From the NCBI GenBank assembly GCA_965214325.1, contig CBDCBG010000005.1, positions 399,954 through 463,953 on the forward strand: 64,000 bases of DNA, given 5' to 3'. Of this stretch, positions 9,475-17,479 are shown piece by piece; the first letter of the stretch is position 1; each line of letters starts with the position of its first letter. The notes below the pieces were generated by a model that saw nothing but the letters and a program-made list of their open reading frames with translations, did not search any database and was not told where the DNA came from. A program made the position numbers and the translations under genes. Source of the stretch: JAJEFO01 sp965214325. GTDB taxonomy: Bacteria; Pseudomonadota; Alphaproteobacteria; Rhodobacterales; Rhodobacteraceae.

Positions 9475-9527
9475 TGGAGGAGCCTAGACCCGAATGGTCG
9501 GAATTGCGACCTTGCCGATCATATTCG

Positions 9528-11240
9528 GGGTGTAGCCCAAGTTTCTTGTCAGGCCGCGACGGCTTGCCTGACCTGCCAGTCCAGGAAGTCGGGCAGCCGG
9601 AGGTTCATGACGCAACTCTTGAGCGCGAGCATTGCGTTGGCTCCTCTCTCCGACCAGCGGGTGCCGGGGCGCTTCAGGCGCAGCCCGAACATCCGGCAGC
9701 CGCTTTCCACGACGCCGGAACCGACCTGCATGCCCCGGTCGCGGCATTCGTCGTACCGCATCCGCTCGATGTTGTTCCTGAAGTAGCGGCAGCACGCCGC
9801 GACCTCCTCGTGGCGACCGCTGAAGGGCTCGAGTTCCCGGACCACCTTGGCCGCCCGGCCCGCCTCGATGTCCGCCTTGATCTCCTCGAAACGCCGGTCC
9901 CGCTCCGCCTTGTCCGGCAGGATCGCCTTCACGGCGTCGGACGCGTATTCCAGGCAGTGGTACACGTCGAGCACGAAGGTGACCTTCCGGCCGCCGAAGA
10001 TCTCCTCGCAGGTGTTCTTGATCCATTCCGCCCCGTCGGAGATGACAACAAGCTCCCCGGCGTCGTGCAGGCCGCGGCGCAGCGCCTCGCGGTCCAGCCG
10101 TGCGGCGAACGCCGAGGGCTCCCTGCTGCCGGACGGTGCCGCCGCGCTGTCGATCAGGCAGCTGAACGTCTCGCTGCTCCGGTCCTTCAGCGCCGCGCCG
10201 GTCTTCGGATCCCGCCCCTCGGCGGTGTACATGACCGCGAGCTTTGCCTCTCGCGACTTCGAACTCCCGTCGTCCTGCTTGCCCGCAACGCCTTCGACGT
10301 CCTCCTTCCGCATCGGGATCCCGGTCCCGTCGATCGAGAGATATATGCGCGGTTCCAACGGCTTGCCCCCGACCACCTCCTCCCGCTCGAACCGGAGCGC
10401 CGCCTCGCCGAGCGCCAGCGACCAGCGCTGCAGCGAGCTTGAGGAGGCGTCCACCCCGGCAAGGTTCGCGATGTGCCGGCCCGCCGCCTCGAAGCTCATC
10501 CGCGGCACCGTCCCGGCCATGACGCTCGCCATCCCCGGCGTGAAGGTGCTCCCCTCAAGGCCCAGCGCCCGGTCCAGCGGAAAGCACGCCTTGCCGCACG
10601 ACCGGCAATGGCAGTACGTCCGCTGAACCTCGATCCGGCCCAGCCGGGTCAGGAACGACTTCCCCGTCGCCGAATGCCGGTGCATCGGCTTGCCGCAGCT
10701 CTCGCATTCCGGGGCCGGCAGCATGCCGTCAAGCTGCTCCGCAAGCAGCTTCAGCGCCGTCGCGCCACCGCCAAGAGAGCTGTCGCGGAGCGCCCGCTCC
10801 ACGCCGTCAAGGTCGGGAACGCCCGACGCGAGGTCCGCCGCCAGCCTCGGAAGCTGGGGACCGAACTCTGCCGAAACGGCTCCCAGAAGCGCCTGAAGCG
10901 GCCCGCCGTCCGGCCGGAAGCCCGCCAGCGGCAGATCGTCCTTCGTGATGTCGCGGCTCCGCACCTCGCCGCCTTCAAGACAGTACTGGACGAACCCGTC
11001 GCCGTCCTCGCGGATCACCGGCGGATGCACGGCCGCCTCGCTTTCCGTCAGCCCCTCGAGATACGTCACCGCGTCCGGATGCCGGTGCTCTCGCTTTCCC
11101 TCGTCCTGCGTCATCGTTCGCGCTCCTGCCTTTTGCCTCTGAAAGCGCGCCGCCGACCGATTCGCACGGCCGTTGTCGCACACGCCTTCAAGAACAATGG
11201 AGCCAAAAACTGCCCGGGTCAAAAAAGTTGGGCTACACCC
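9528..11240 (-). mobile_element. ISKra4-family insertion sequence, complete with 10-bp target duplication
   Basis: The 1713-bp element is bounded by perfect 13-bp inverted ends GGGTGTAGCCCAA (9528-9540 and complement at 11228-11240). The 10-bp sequence ATCATATTCG flanks both sides (9518-9527 and 11241-11250). It contains one intact transposase gene on the minus strand. Intact ends, a perfect duplication and an open frame suggest recent insertion, in the upstream region of the LuxR-type regulator. Confidence 0.93.
9549..11114 (-). CDS. ISKra4-family transposase
   Basis: This 521-residue transposase starts at ATG 11114 (MTQDEGKREHRHPDAVTYLE); the open frame extends further upstream past the IS end and is not coding there. 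It has a zinc-ribbon-like CESCGKPMHRHS and CHCRSCGKACFP pair (about residues 140-185), then the catalytic core with LSIDGTGIPM, VISDGAEWIKN and VLDVYHCLEY, and a C-terminal VGSGVVESGCRMFG motif. These are typical of ISKra4 (formerly UPF0236) transposases. It is intact and the only gene of the element. Confidence 0.9.
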   Translation of the reverse strand: MTQDEGKREHRHPDAVTYLEGLTESEAAVHPPVIREDGDGFVQYCLEGGEVRSRDITKDDLPLAGFRPDGGPLQALLGAVSAEFGPQLPRLAADLASGVPDLDGVERALRDSSLGGGATALKLLAEQLDGMLPAPECESCGKPMHRHSATGKSFLTRLGRIEVQRTYCHCRSCGKACFPLDRALGLEGSTFTPGMASVMAGTVPRMSFEAAGRHIANLAGVDASSSSLQRWSLALGEAALRFEREEVVGGKPLEPRIYLSIDGTGIPMRKEDVEGVAGKQDDGSSKSREAKLAVMYTAEGRDPKTGAALKDRSSETFSCLIDSAAAPSGSREPSAFAARLDREALRRGLHDAGELVVISDGAEWIKNTCEEIFGGRKVTFVLDVYHCLEYASDAVKAILPDKAERDRRFEEIKADIEAGRAAKVVRELEPFSGRHEEVAACCRYFRNNIERMRYDECRDRGMQVGSGVVESGCRMFGLRLKRPGTRWSERGANAMLALKSCVMNLRLPDFLDWQVRQAVAA

Positions 11241-11250
11241 ATCATATTCG

Positions 11251-11400
11251 TGTTGCCTTGCGTGACGCCAACCACTGCGCGTGCCTCGCCCGGAATCGAG
11301 GCATACGAACGGCGCTGCGTGGACTGGACGGTCCCAACACTTGGCCGGCGAGCGAAGCAGCTCGGCTACCGACTGGTCCGGCCGGCCAAAGACCCGGATC
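11251..11400. other. Short unassigned stretch between two IS elements
   Basis: These 150 bases separate the ISKra4 element from the next IS. They were contiguous with the region upstream of the LuxR-type gene before the insertion. I see no convincing gene, RNA or promoter in them. Confidence 0.5.
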
Positions 11401-11422
11401 GGGAAGCACCAAAACCTGGGGG

Positions 11423-12661
11423 TCAAGCGGCCACCTCGATTTCCTGATCCGTGTTTGCCGCATTGAAGAGCCCGGGATGCCAGGACTGGAACCTGGCCCT
11501 GAGCGTGCCGTCGAGCACGCGGGTCCTGGTCTGGAGCATGAGGTGCGCTCCGGATCTTGACCATCGCATCTGCCGCTTCTTCGAGAAGCGCTTTCCCACG
11601 ACCGTGTTGACCGTGGATTCGACGAACGCGGTCGACACCCGTTCCCCGTGTCGATGGCGCTCGGCGCAGTCCGGCATGGTGTGGGCATTGTCGGCGACGC
11701 AGGCCTGGAACTCGCAGGCACCCTTTCGGAACGCCTTGATGTTCGGACACCGGGTCTTGATGCACTCAAGGCCGGCGACAAGGTCGTCGATGCAGGGAAG
11801 GGCCGCACGGACATTGCCGCGCCACAGGAACCCCTTGACGCGTCCCGGCGCCCGGTCGATTCCTTCCGCTTCCTCCCGGTCGCGGTGATGGGCGGCAAGG
11901 CCCTTGGCGCACTGCCTCGGCACCGTGATGCGCATGGTGACGTGGAACCGGTCGAGCACATGCCCGGCGCAGGGCGACATGAATTCCGCCATGCTGCGGA
12001 TGCTGTCCTCGCCGTCGGCCAGGAACGTGATCTCCTGGTTCATCTGCAGGCCCTGTTCCTGCAATGCATCGTGCAGTCGGCGCCCGGGTTCTTCGTCAAG
12101 GCTCTGCACAAGGCCGAAGCAACGGTCTCCCCTGTCCGCCGCGACGGGCTTTCCGACCACGACCTCGAAGTTCGTCAGCCGTCCCTCGCCGTCTCTTTCG
12201 CGGGCACGAACGCATCCTCCGTCCATCCCGACGATGACCGGGCCTTCGGCCGGCGGCAGCGCGGCATGGTCTCGCGGCGCGCCTTCGATGAAGCCGAACC
12301 GCTCCTCCCCCGGTTCCCCTTCCATGCGGTTCGCCGCATGGCGGAGGTGGTTGCGCACGGTCTCGGCGTTGAGCGTGGCACCGACGGGAAGCACGTCCTT
12401 GAGCAGGCCCGCCGTGGCATCGAAGGAGACCGGGGAAGCCCGTTTCGTTTCCGGACAGGGCATTTCCGGCGCGACATGCTCTTGGAAGAGGCTCGCAAGA
12501 GGATTGAAGGTCTCTCCGTCCTCGCTGCCGTTGCAGGAACAGCGTTCCAGTCGCGGCCCGGCAATCGGGATGTCGCCGAAGGGCGTTCGGAACCGGAACG
12601 TACGCCGGCCCTTGCTCCAGAGGCGGTTTCCGCAGCGGGGACAGGACCGGCTGTCCTCCAC
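11423..12661 (-). CDS. ISKra4-type transposase (possibly 5'-truncated or frameshifted)
   Basis: The 412-residue frame starts MEDSRSCPRCGNRLWSKGRR, a zinc-ribbon region, and continues with VIVGMDGGCVRARE, ITFLADGEDSIRSM, HVLDRFHVTMRI and the C-terminal VVGKRFSKKRQMRWSRSGAH. Complete relatives have about 60-100 more N-terminal residues before the zinc ribbon. Here the frame continues upstream of the ATG (reading ...FWKAVAAQAAAFVED) without a clear start, so the N-terminus may be lost by frameshift or use another start. Confidence 0.75.
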   Translation of the reverse strand: MEDSRSCPRCGNRLWSKGRRTFRFRTPFGDIPIAGPRLERCSCNGSEDGETFNPLASLFQEHVAPEMPCPETKRASPVSFDATAGLLKDVLPVGATLNAETVRNHLRHAANRMEGEPGEERFGFIEGAPRDHAALPPAEGPVIVGMDGGCVRARERDGEGRLTNFEVVVGKPVAADRGDRCFGLVQSLDEEPGRRLHDALQEQGLQMNQEITFLADGEDSIRSMAEFMSPCAGHVLDRFHVTMRITVPRQCAKGLAAHHRDREEAEGIDRAPGRVKGFLWRGNVRAALPCIDDLVAGLECIKTRCPNIKAFRKGACEFQACVADNAHTMPDCAERHRHGERVSTAFVESTVNTVVGKRFSKKRQMRWSRSGAHLMLQTRTRVLDGTLRARFQSWHPGLFNAANTDQEIEVAA

Positions 12662-13018
12662 GAAGGCGGCGGCCTGCGCCGCAACGGCTTTCCAGAACGG
12701 GCAGAGAGGAAAACCCGCGCGGCGCAGACCCCTCCGTCACGGTGGATCCTGACGATGGAACGAGGCAGGCCGCAACCCGGCTTGCTTTCCGTAACGACGA
12801 ATGCCAATCCGTGAACGGCTGCATCGAGCGCATTTCCGGCGAGATCACCGACATCCTGCTGCGGGAAGGCATCGACCACATGTCCAGACCATGGCCGTCT
12901 TCAAGGCCGCACGCCGACATCGGCGCGACGCGCATCCATGCCGGGACAAGCATCGCGATGCTGCAACGCAAGTTCGGCCAGGTTGCGGATCCGGCCGGCC
13001 GCGGGCTTGCGGGAACCG
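12662..13018. other. Interval inside the second ISKra4-type element
   Basis: These 357 bases lie between the transposase frame and the passenger gene. The minus strand probably contains the decayed 5' part of the transposase gene. Open frames exist but none continues into the transposase, and no other feature is recognisable. Confidence 0.4.
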
Positions 13019-13762
13019 TCAGGAAGCGCCAGGGGGATGACGCCGTCGCGTTCGCTGCAGCCCTCCCATGCACGGACCGGCGCGACCTTGCATGACCTGC
13101 TGGTGCATGAGCCGCAGGTGTTCGCCTGTGCGGAACCTCTTGTTGAGCGGCCCGCGCAGAAACCTGTCCTCCAGGAACCGGAGCCGGGACCTGCATCGCT
13201 CCGACGCCGCCTCGGCACGCCAAGGCTCATCCTCGATTCCGGACAGGTCTCGCTGGATCACGATCCGGTCGATGAACCCGGCAACCCGGTCCAGGTCCAT
13301 CGCGGCATCCAGGCCCGTCGCCTCCTCCCGCCATGCGTGGCAGCCGTCGGGACCGCCACATTCCTCCGGAGGGCAGGCGCCGGAGCCGCCGATGCATGCC
13401 GGATGCCTGTTGGCCGACCCCGCGGACACGCGATCCTCGACCCTCGGCTCGCGCTCCCACCAGCACCTCATGTCGCAGAGGCAGCGAAACTTCGCATTCC
13501 TGCGAAACCGGAAATCCGAAAGGGGAACGTCCACGGGCTGGCCGTGCAGATGCGGGCCGGCGTGCACGACGCCCCGGACGCTGAACTGAAAGAGGTGAAT
13601 CGCTTCCCGTCCCGTCGCCACCTGGAGCACGCCGCGAAGTTCGTGCAACGACATGGTTTCCGGAACAAGAACGCGTCGCCATGTCATTGAGCTGATTCCC
13701 GGCAGCCGGACCTTCAGCTGCAGAACCGATCCTGTCCCTGATGCTGTATGGGCATCCGTCAT
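13019..13762 (-). CDS. pRiA4b ORF-3-like protein, IS passenger
   Basis: The 247-residue frame from ATG 13762 (MTDAHTASGTGSVLQLKVRL) contains LPGISSMTWRRVLVPETMSL, a motif of the plasmid pRiA4b ORF-3 family, often found as a passenger in IS elements. An acidic/aromatic core and a Cys-rich GGSGACPPEECGGP segment follow. Its role is not established; proteins of this family have been called resolvase-like without proof. It lies inside the terminal repeats of the second ISKra4-type element and shares the strand of the transposase. Confidence 0.7.
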   Translation of the reverse strand: MTDAHTASGTGSVLQLKVRLPGISSMTWRRVLVPETMSLHELRGVLQVATGREAIHLFQFSVRGVVHAGPHLHGQPVDVPLSDFRFRRNAKFRCLCDMRCWWEREPRVEDRVSAGSANRHPACIGGSGACPPEECGGPDGCHAWREEATGLDAAMDLDRVAGFIDRIVIQRDLSGIEDEPWRAEAASERCRSRLRFLEDRFLRGPLNKRFRTGEHLRLMHQQVMQGRAGPCMGGLQRTRRRHPPGAS

Positions 13763-13906
13763 GCAACAAGGTTGCAGGAGGCGCTTCACAATGCCAGCGG
13801 CAGATTGACCCCCAGGTTTTTGGTGCTTCCCAATGTTGATGTAGAACGCCCCTTTGGACCGAATCATCCCCAAGGGCAATTCCCGACAAGGCTCATGGTA
13901 TCTGGT

Positions 13907-14252
13907 CGGGGCCATCCACAGGTTCGGCCCGCCCGATGTCATGAATTCCGATAGGGGCGGCCGGTTCGCGTCCCGTGCCTGGACAGATCGCCTGCGCATC
14001 TCGATGGACGGGAAAGGCCGCTTCCTCGACAGCATCTTCATCGAGCGGTTCTGGCGAACGCTGAATTGCGAGCGCGTCCACCTGCATGCCGGGGAGGCCG
14101 GCTCACAGACGCAGGCTGAAATCCGGAAATGGATGAACTTCCACAGCCGGCACCGCCCACACTCAGCTCTTGGCTGCAGGCCGCCCGCCGTGCTCCATTG
14201 GCGGGGAATTGGAACAACCAACCCCGATCAACAGGTGCAACGAGTAACTTAA
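13907..14252 (+). pseudogene. IS3-family transposase (OrfB) C-terminal remnant
   Basis: The frame reads DVMNSDRGGRFASRAWTDRL, then ISMDGKGRFLDSIFIERFWR, and ends with RPHSALGCRPPAVLHWRG. These are the second and third acidic motifs of an IS3-family integrase-like transposase, including the catalytic Glu of IERFWR. The first catalytic Asp and OrfA are missing, and a few residues before ISMDGKG are deleted relative to the usual pattern. It is a dead fragment between the second ISKra4-type element and the Crp/Fnr gene. Confidence 0.8.
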
Positions 14253-14327
14253 CTTGCGCCAGATCCTGTCCTAAAGTCGGGGAGCAGTTCATTCTTCATG
14301 GCATTGTCCCGGCGCTTGGAGGGGCCA

Positions 14328-15062
14328 ATGAATCATACCGAAAGCAGTCCGCTCACCCGAAAGCTCTCCGCGTTTGTCGCACTCTCGGACGCTGAACTCG
14401 TGGTCTTGGAACACTTGCATCAACGACGCAGATCGTTTGTCGCGGGGCACGACCTTGTTCACCAGGGGCAGTCGGAACAGGCGGCCTACATCCTTGCGAC
14501 AGGCTGGGTCTGTTCCTACAAGATCTTGCCCGATGGGTCGCGCCAAGTCGTCGATTTTCAGATTCCGGGGGACTTTCTTGGATTGCGCAGCATCCTGCTT
14601 CACACGTCCGACCATGGCATTGAGCCCATCGTTGACATTGAGGCAGCGGAGGTCTTGGCCAGTGATCTACTCGATGCCTTCGCGCAAACGCCTCGACTCG
14701 CCACGGCGATCCTGTGGGCGGCTTCACGGGACGAGGCGATGGTGGTCGAACACTTGGTCGGTCTTGGACGACGCAGCGCGGACGCCCGTATGGCGCACTT
14801 CCTGCTCGAACTTGGCGTCAGATTGGCGCTTGTCGGTATGGGGAGCAAATCGGGATTTGCCTGTCCGTTGACACAGTATCATCTGGCGGACGCGCTTGGG
14901 CTGAGCGCAGTTCATGTCAATAGGGTCTTGCGGAAGCTGCGGGAGGACGGACTTTTGACGTTTCGAGACGGTGAAGTTGTGTTCGGCAACTACAACGGAC
15001 TTGTGGCACTGGCGAACTTCGATCCCGCGTATCTGGATCAAACCGGACCGCTTCTAAAGTAG
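14328..15062 (+). CDS. Crp/Fnr-family transcriptional regulator
   Basis: The product has 244 residues. A cyclic-nucleotide-binding-like beta-roll occupies about residues 20-130 (FVAGHDLVHQGQSEQAAYIL, GDFLGLRS) and a Crp-type helix-turn-helix lies near 175-215 (CPLTQYHLADALGLSAVHVN). It lacks the N-terminal Cys cluster of true FNR, so oxygen sensing through an Fe-S cluster is unlikely. I chose ATG 14328 over 14298 because GGAGGGG (14318-14324) lies directly upstream. The regulated genes are not evident; it stands alone between IS debris and the fragment region after 15063. Confidence 0.9.
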   Translation: MNHTESSPLTRKLSAFVALSDAELVVLEHLHQRRRSFVAGHDLVHQGQSEQAAYILATGWVCSYKILPDGSRQVVDFQIPGDFLGLRSILLHTSDHGIEPIVDIEAAEVLASDLLDAFAQTPRLATAILWAASRDEAMVVEHLVGLGRRSADARMAHFLLELGVRLALVGMGSKSGFACPLTQYHLADALGLSAVHVNRVLRKLREDGLLTFRDGEVVFGNYNGLVALANFDPAYLDQTGPLLK

Positions 15063-15982
15063 CGAGGGCTGCTCCAATTCGAGCCTCGGCGGGCTCACCC
15101 CATGGGAGTGCCGCCGACAGTCGAAAGGGGACCAAGACCTGAACGGCGCGAACCTGCGAACGCGTGCTGCCTTCCGACCAAGACCAGCAAATCCGCTTGC
15201 CTCGTTCCATGGATCGAGCCCGAACCTTGCGAGTGCGGTGACAGTCGTGACGTCTGCGCCGTTTCGGTCCTCGTCGCCGTTGGCGAACAGGAACGGGTCG
15301 AAGTCGTTTCCATCCTGACGGCGGCTGCCAATCTCAGACAGCGACGGCTCCCTTTCTGCGTCAAGCATCCGGGTGAGCAGCGTCGCCAGGCGCCGCGAGA
15401 CAGGCAGTGCACCCGAACTCGGGACTGGCCTGACCCTATAGGTGCCGTTCCCGAATTGTCCTGACGTGCATCAGCAAGTGCGTGTCTCGGACACACCCTG
15501 CCGCCCGCCACTGTGGAACCGAGGACAACCTTTGCGCAAAAAAGTCCTTCATGCGCTAACCTGGATCAGCATGCGACGAGCGTACGTCGTCTAGAGTCGC
15601 TCTCGACGCCGCGCTTCGCCGGGAAAGCCCAGTCGAAAGCGGTGGACGGGATACCCTTCGAGACTTGAGGAGGTCAGAGATGGCCAAACGCTCATCCAGA
15701 TCAATCGTGACCTCCTCGAGTGCCTTCGCATCGCCCGGAGAAGCCGACGAGCTACCCTTGGGCGAGTGCGTGGTCCTTGCCGAGGAAGATCTTCTGCAAG
15801 GTCTCAACCTTGAGGCCATTCGACGGACCTCGACCCGAATGATTGTCCGCGGCAAGGGGAGCCACGCTCGCTGCGCCCGGTCACCGAGGCAGACCTGCGA
15901 AACACCATTGATGCTTCGACCTGGCCTTGACCCGTTACGACAATGATAACGAAGCGGCGCTTTCTCCGCTGGAGGATTTCAA
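15063..15982. other. 920-bp region with only gene fragments
   Basis: No intact gene is supported. One stretch on the minus strand (about 15160-15368) looks like a degraded conserved hypothetical gene and is listed separately. Overlapping frames near 15556-15946 on both strands have no recognisable domains. No terminator or promoter is clear beyond a GGAGG ribosome site just before 15983. Confidence 0.5.
15160..15368 (-). pseudogene. Fragment of a conserved hypothetical gene
   Basis: The frame begins MLDAEREPSLSEIGSRRQDG and includes DFDPFLFANGDEDRNG and LARFGLDPWNEASGFAGLGR. From memory this resembles a small uncharacterised alphaproteobacterial family with the pattern LARLDLDPWxEAxxLAxLP. 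After that motif the frame loses resemblance, consistent with a frameshift or decay. No function is assigned. Confidence 0.35.
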
Positions 15983-16336
15983 ATGGCTACACCTGAATGG
16001 CTGAAACCCGGCATCTACGGCGCATTGGCAGGCGCGGTCTTCGTAGGAGTCGCCGGATTTTCTTGGGGCGGCTGGATGACCGGCGGCGCTGCGGACAAAA
16101 TGGCGAGCGCCATGGCTCGTGAAGAAGTCATTGCGGCAATGGTGCCGGTCTGTCTCGACATGGCAAGCGTGGACCCGGATCGGGTCGCACACCTTGCCAC
16201 GATCCGCGCCGCCTCGACCTTCAGGCGTCGCGATGCTGTCATGGCGACTGGCTGGGCAACCGTGCCGGGCTCAGATGCCCCGAACCGTGACCTCGCACAG
16301 GCATGCATCGATGGGCTGGCACTGGATGCATCGTAG
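15983..16336 (+). CDS. Small conserved membrane protein of unknown function
   Basis: The 117-residue protein starts MATPEWLKPGIYGALAGAVF after a good GGAGG site. One hydrophobic helix (about residues 11-33) is followed by a mostly helical domain with two cysteines (VCLDMASVD and QACIDGLA). Similar short proteins occur in alphaproteobacteria, but I know no function. Its stop overlaps the possible starts of the downstream repeat protein (16311 or 16326), so the two are probably translationally coupled. Confidence 0.75.
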   Translation: MATPEWLKPGIYGALAGAVFVGVAGFSWGGWMTGGAADKMASAMAREEVIAAMVPVCLDMASVDPDRVAHLATIRAASTFRRRDAVMATGWATVPGSDAPNRDLAQACIDGLALDAS

Positions 16337-17171
16337 TTCGGCAAAGTCTACGTCTCTCAAAACATTCGCGACAGTGGTGAAACGGACCGCAGGCTCCTGG
16401 CCCGACCTTCGATTTATTGCGATACTTCCTCTCGCGGCATTGCTGGTGGCTTTCGCGCTGCCGTCACTCGCGCAATCCAGCTCAGCCCCGATGCCCGAAA
16501 ACGCGCATCCCAAGAGTTACGGAGATGGATGGGAGTGCAACCTGTCTTACCGGAACGAAAGCGACCTTTGCGTCTCCATTGTCGTCCCCGAAAACGCCTA
16601 TGCGACGAACCGGAGCTATGGCGCGGGCTGGGAGTGTCTGCATGGATATCAGGAAGTTGACGATGCGGCCTGTGTCGAGTTGATTGTCCCCGAAGGCGGT
16701 TATCTCGACCCTTCAGGACAGAGATGGCGGTGCTTGCGCGGTTTCATTAAGGTTGACGACATTTGCCTGGAAGTTGTTGTGCCGGACAACGGGTATCTTT
16801 CGGACAATTCCATTGGCCCTGCCTGGCTTTGCGACCGTGGCTATCAGGCCGTAGGCAGGAAATGCGCCGCGATTGTGGTGCCCGACAACGCCTTTCTAAA
16901 TTGGTCTTCTTACGGGCAGCCCTGGACATGCGAGCGCGGCCACTTCGAACGCGACGGCGCTTGTGAAGCAGTAATTGTTCCTGAGAACGCCTACTTTCAC
17001 GACGCAACCTATGGTCCGGGCTGGAAGTGTAACCGCGGGTACGCGGAAGCTCGCGGTGGCTGCGTCTTCATTGACTTGCCGATTAATGCCCACCTCAACC
17101 GATCGGGGAACGGATGGGAGTGCGACCGGAACTTCCAGCGGTCGAAAGGCCACTGTGTCCTGAACAATTAG
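16326..17171 (+). CDS. Exported protein with seven Cys-containing VPENAY-type repeats
   Basis: From ATG 16326 the product has about 281 residues. A basic N-terminus and hydrophobic segment (IAILPLAALLVAFALPSLAQ) form a signal peptide or anchor. Seven tandem repeats of roughly 30-36 residues follow, with consensus VPENAY...SYG.GWEC.RGY....C, each with two Cys. An alternative start at 16311 is in frame. The regular Cys pairs suggest disulfide-bonded modules in the periplasm or on the surface. I recognise no named domain. The start overlaps the upstream small membrane gene by 11 bp. Confidence 0.78.
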   Translation: MHRSSAKSTSLKTFATVVKRTAGSWPDLRFIAILPLAALLVAFALPSLAQSSSAPMPENAHPKSYGDGWECNLSYRNESDLCVSIVVPENAYATNRSYGAGWECLHGYQEVDDAACVELIVPEGGYLDPSGQRWRCLRGFIKVDDICLEVVVPDNGYLSDNSIGPAWLCDRGYQAVGRKCAAIVVPDNAFLNWSSYGQPWTCERGHFERDGACEAVIVPENAYFHDATYGPGWKCNRGYAEARGGCVFIDLPINAHLNRSGNGWECDRNFQRSKGHCVLNN

Positions 17172-17479
17172 TCGCGACAGCCGCTTGTCCCCAGTCTGGG
17201 GGTCCCGTTGCTGGCAGCGGAGACTTACGTATCCCGCAGCGTACATTTCACAACCCAAGTTGGCACTTTTTTCGTTTGTCCGGCACCGATTTGGCCAGCT
17301 TCTTCGGATGGACACACCAGATATAGCGTTGCCTTGTGGGTCATGCCCCCATATTTGTGATTGGCGTCCTGAAAGTGTTTTGTAGTGCCAGGACATGACG
17401 AAGTTGTCATGATTTCCCTTGGCCCCACCAACAAAGCCGACATGCCTGGACCCGCAACGACCAAATCGGGCCGGGCGAC
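17172..17479. other. Interval between the repeat protein and the IS1634 transposase
   Basis: The first 82 bases hold no recognisable feature. The IS1634 left inverted repeat begins at 17254, and the rest is the untranslated 5' part of that element. Confidence 0.6.

Larger units (their letters stand above)
11401..13831 (-). mobile_element. Second ISKra4-type element with a passenger gene
   Basis: The ends are GGGAAGCACCAAAACCTGGG (from 11401) and the complement ending at 13831; the right copy has one extra A in the A-run. The 2.43-kb element carries a transposase gene and, near its right end, a pRiA4b ORF-3-like gene. No target duplication is visible. A related terminal sequence bounds the 133-bp element near 22430, and a weaker one is seen near 23660. 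Confidence 0.8.

Noticed and set aside
15102..15464. 120-codon plus-strand frame after the Crp/Fnr gene
   Set aside because: No recognisable domain or ribosome site; antisense to the conserved-looking fragment.
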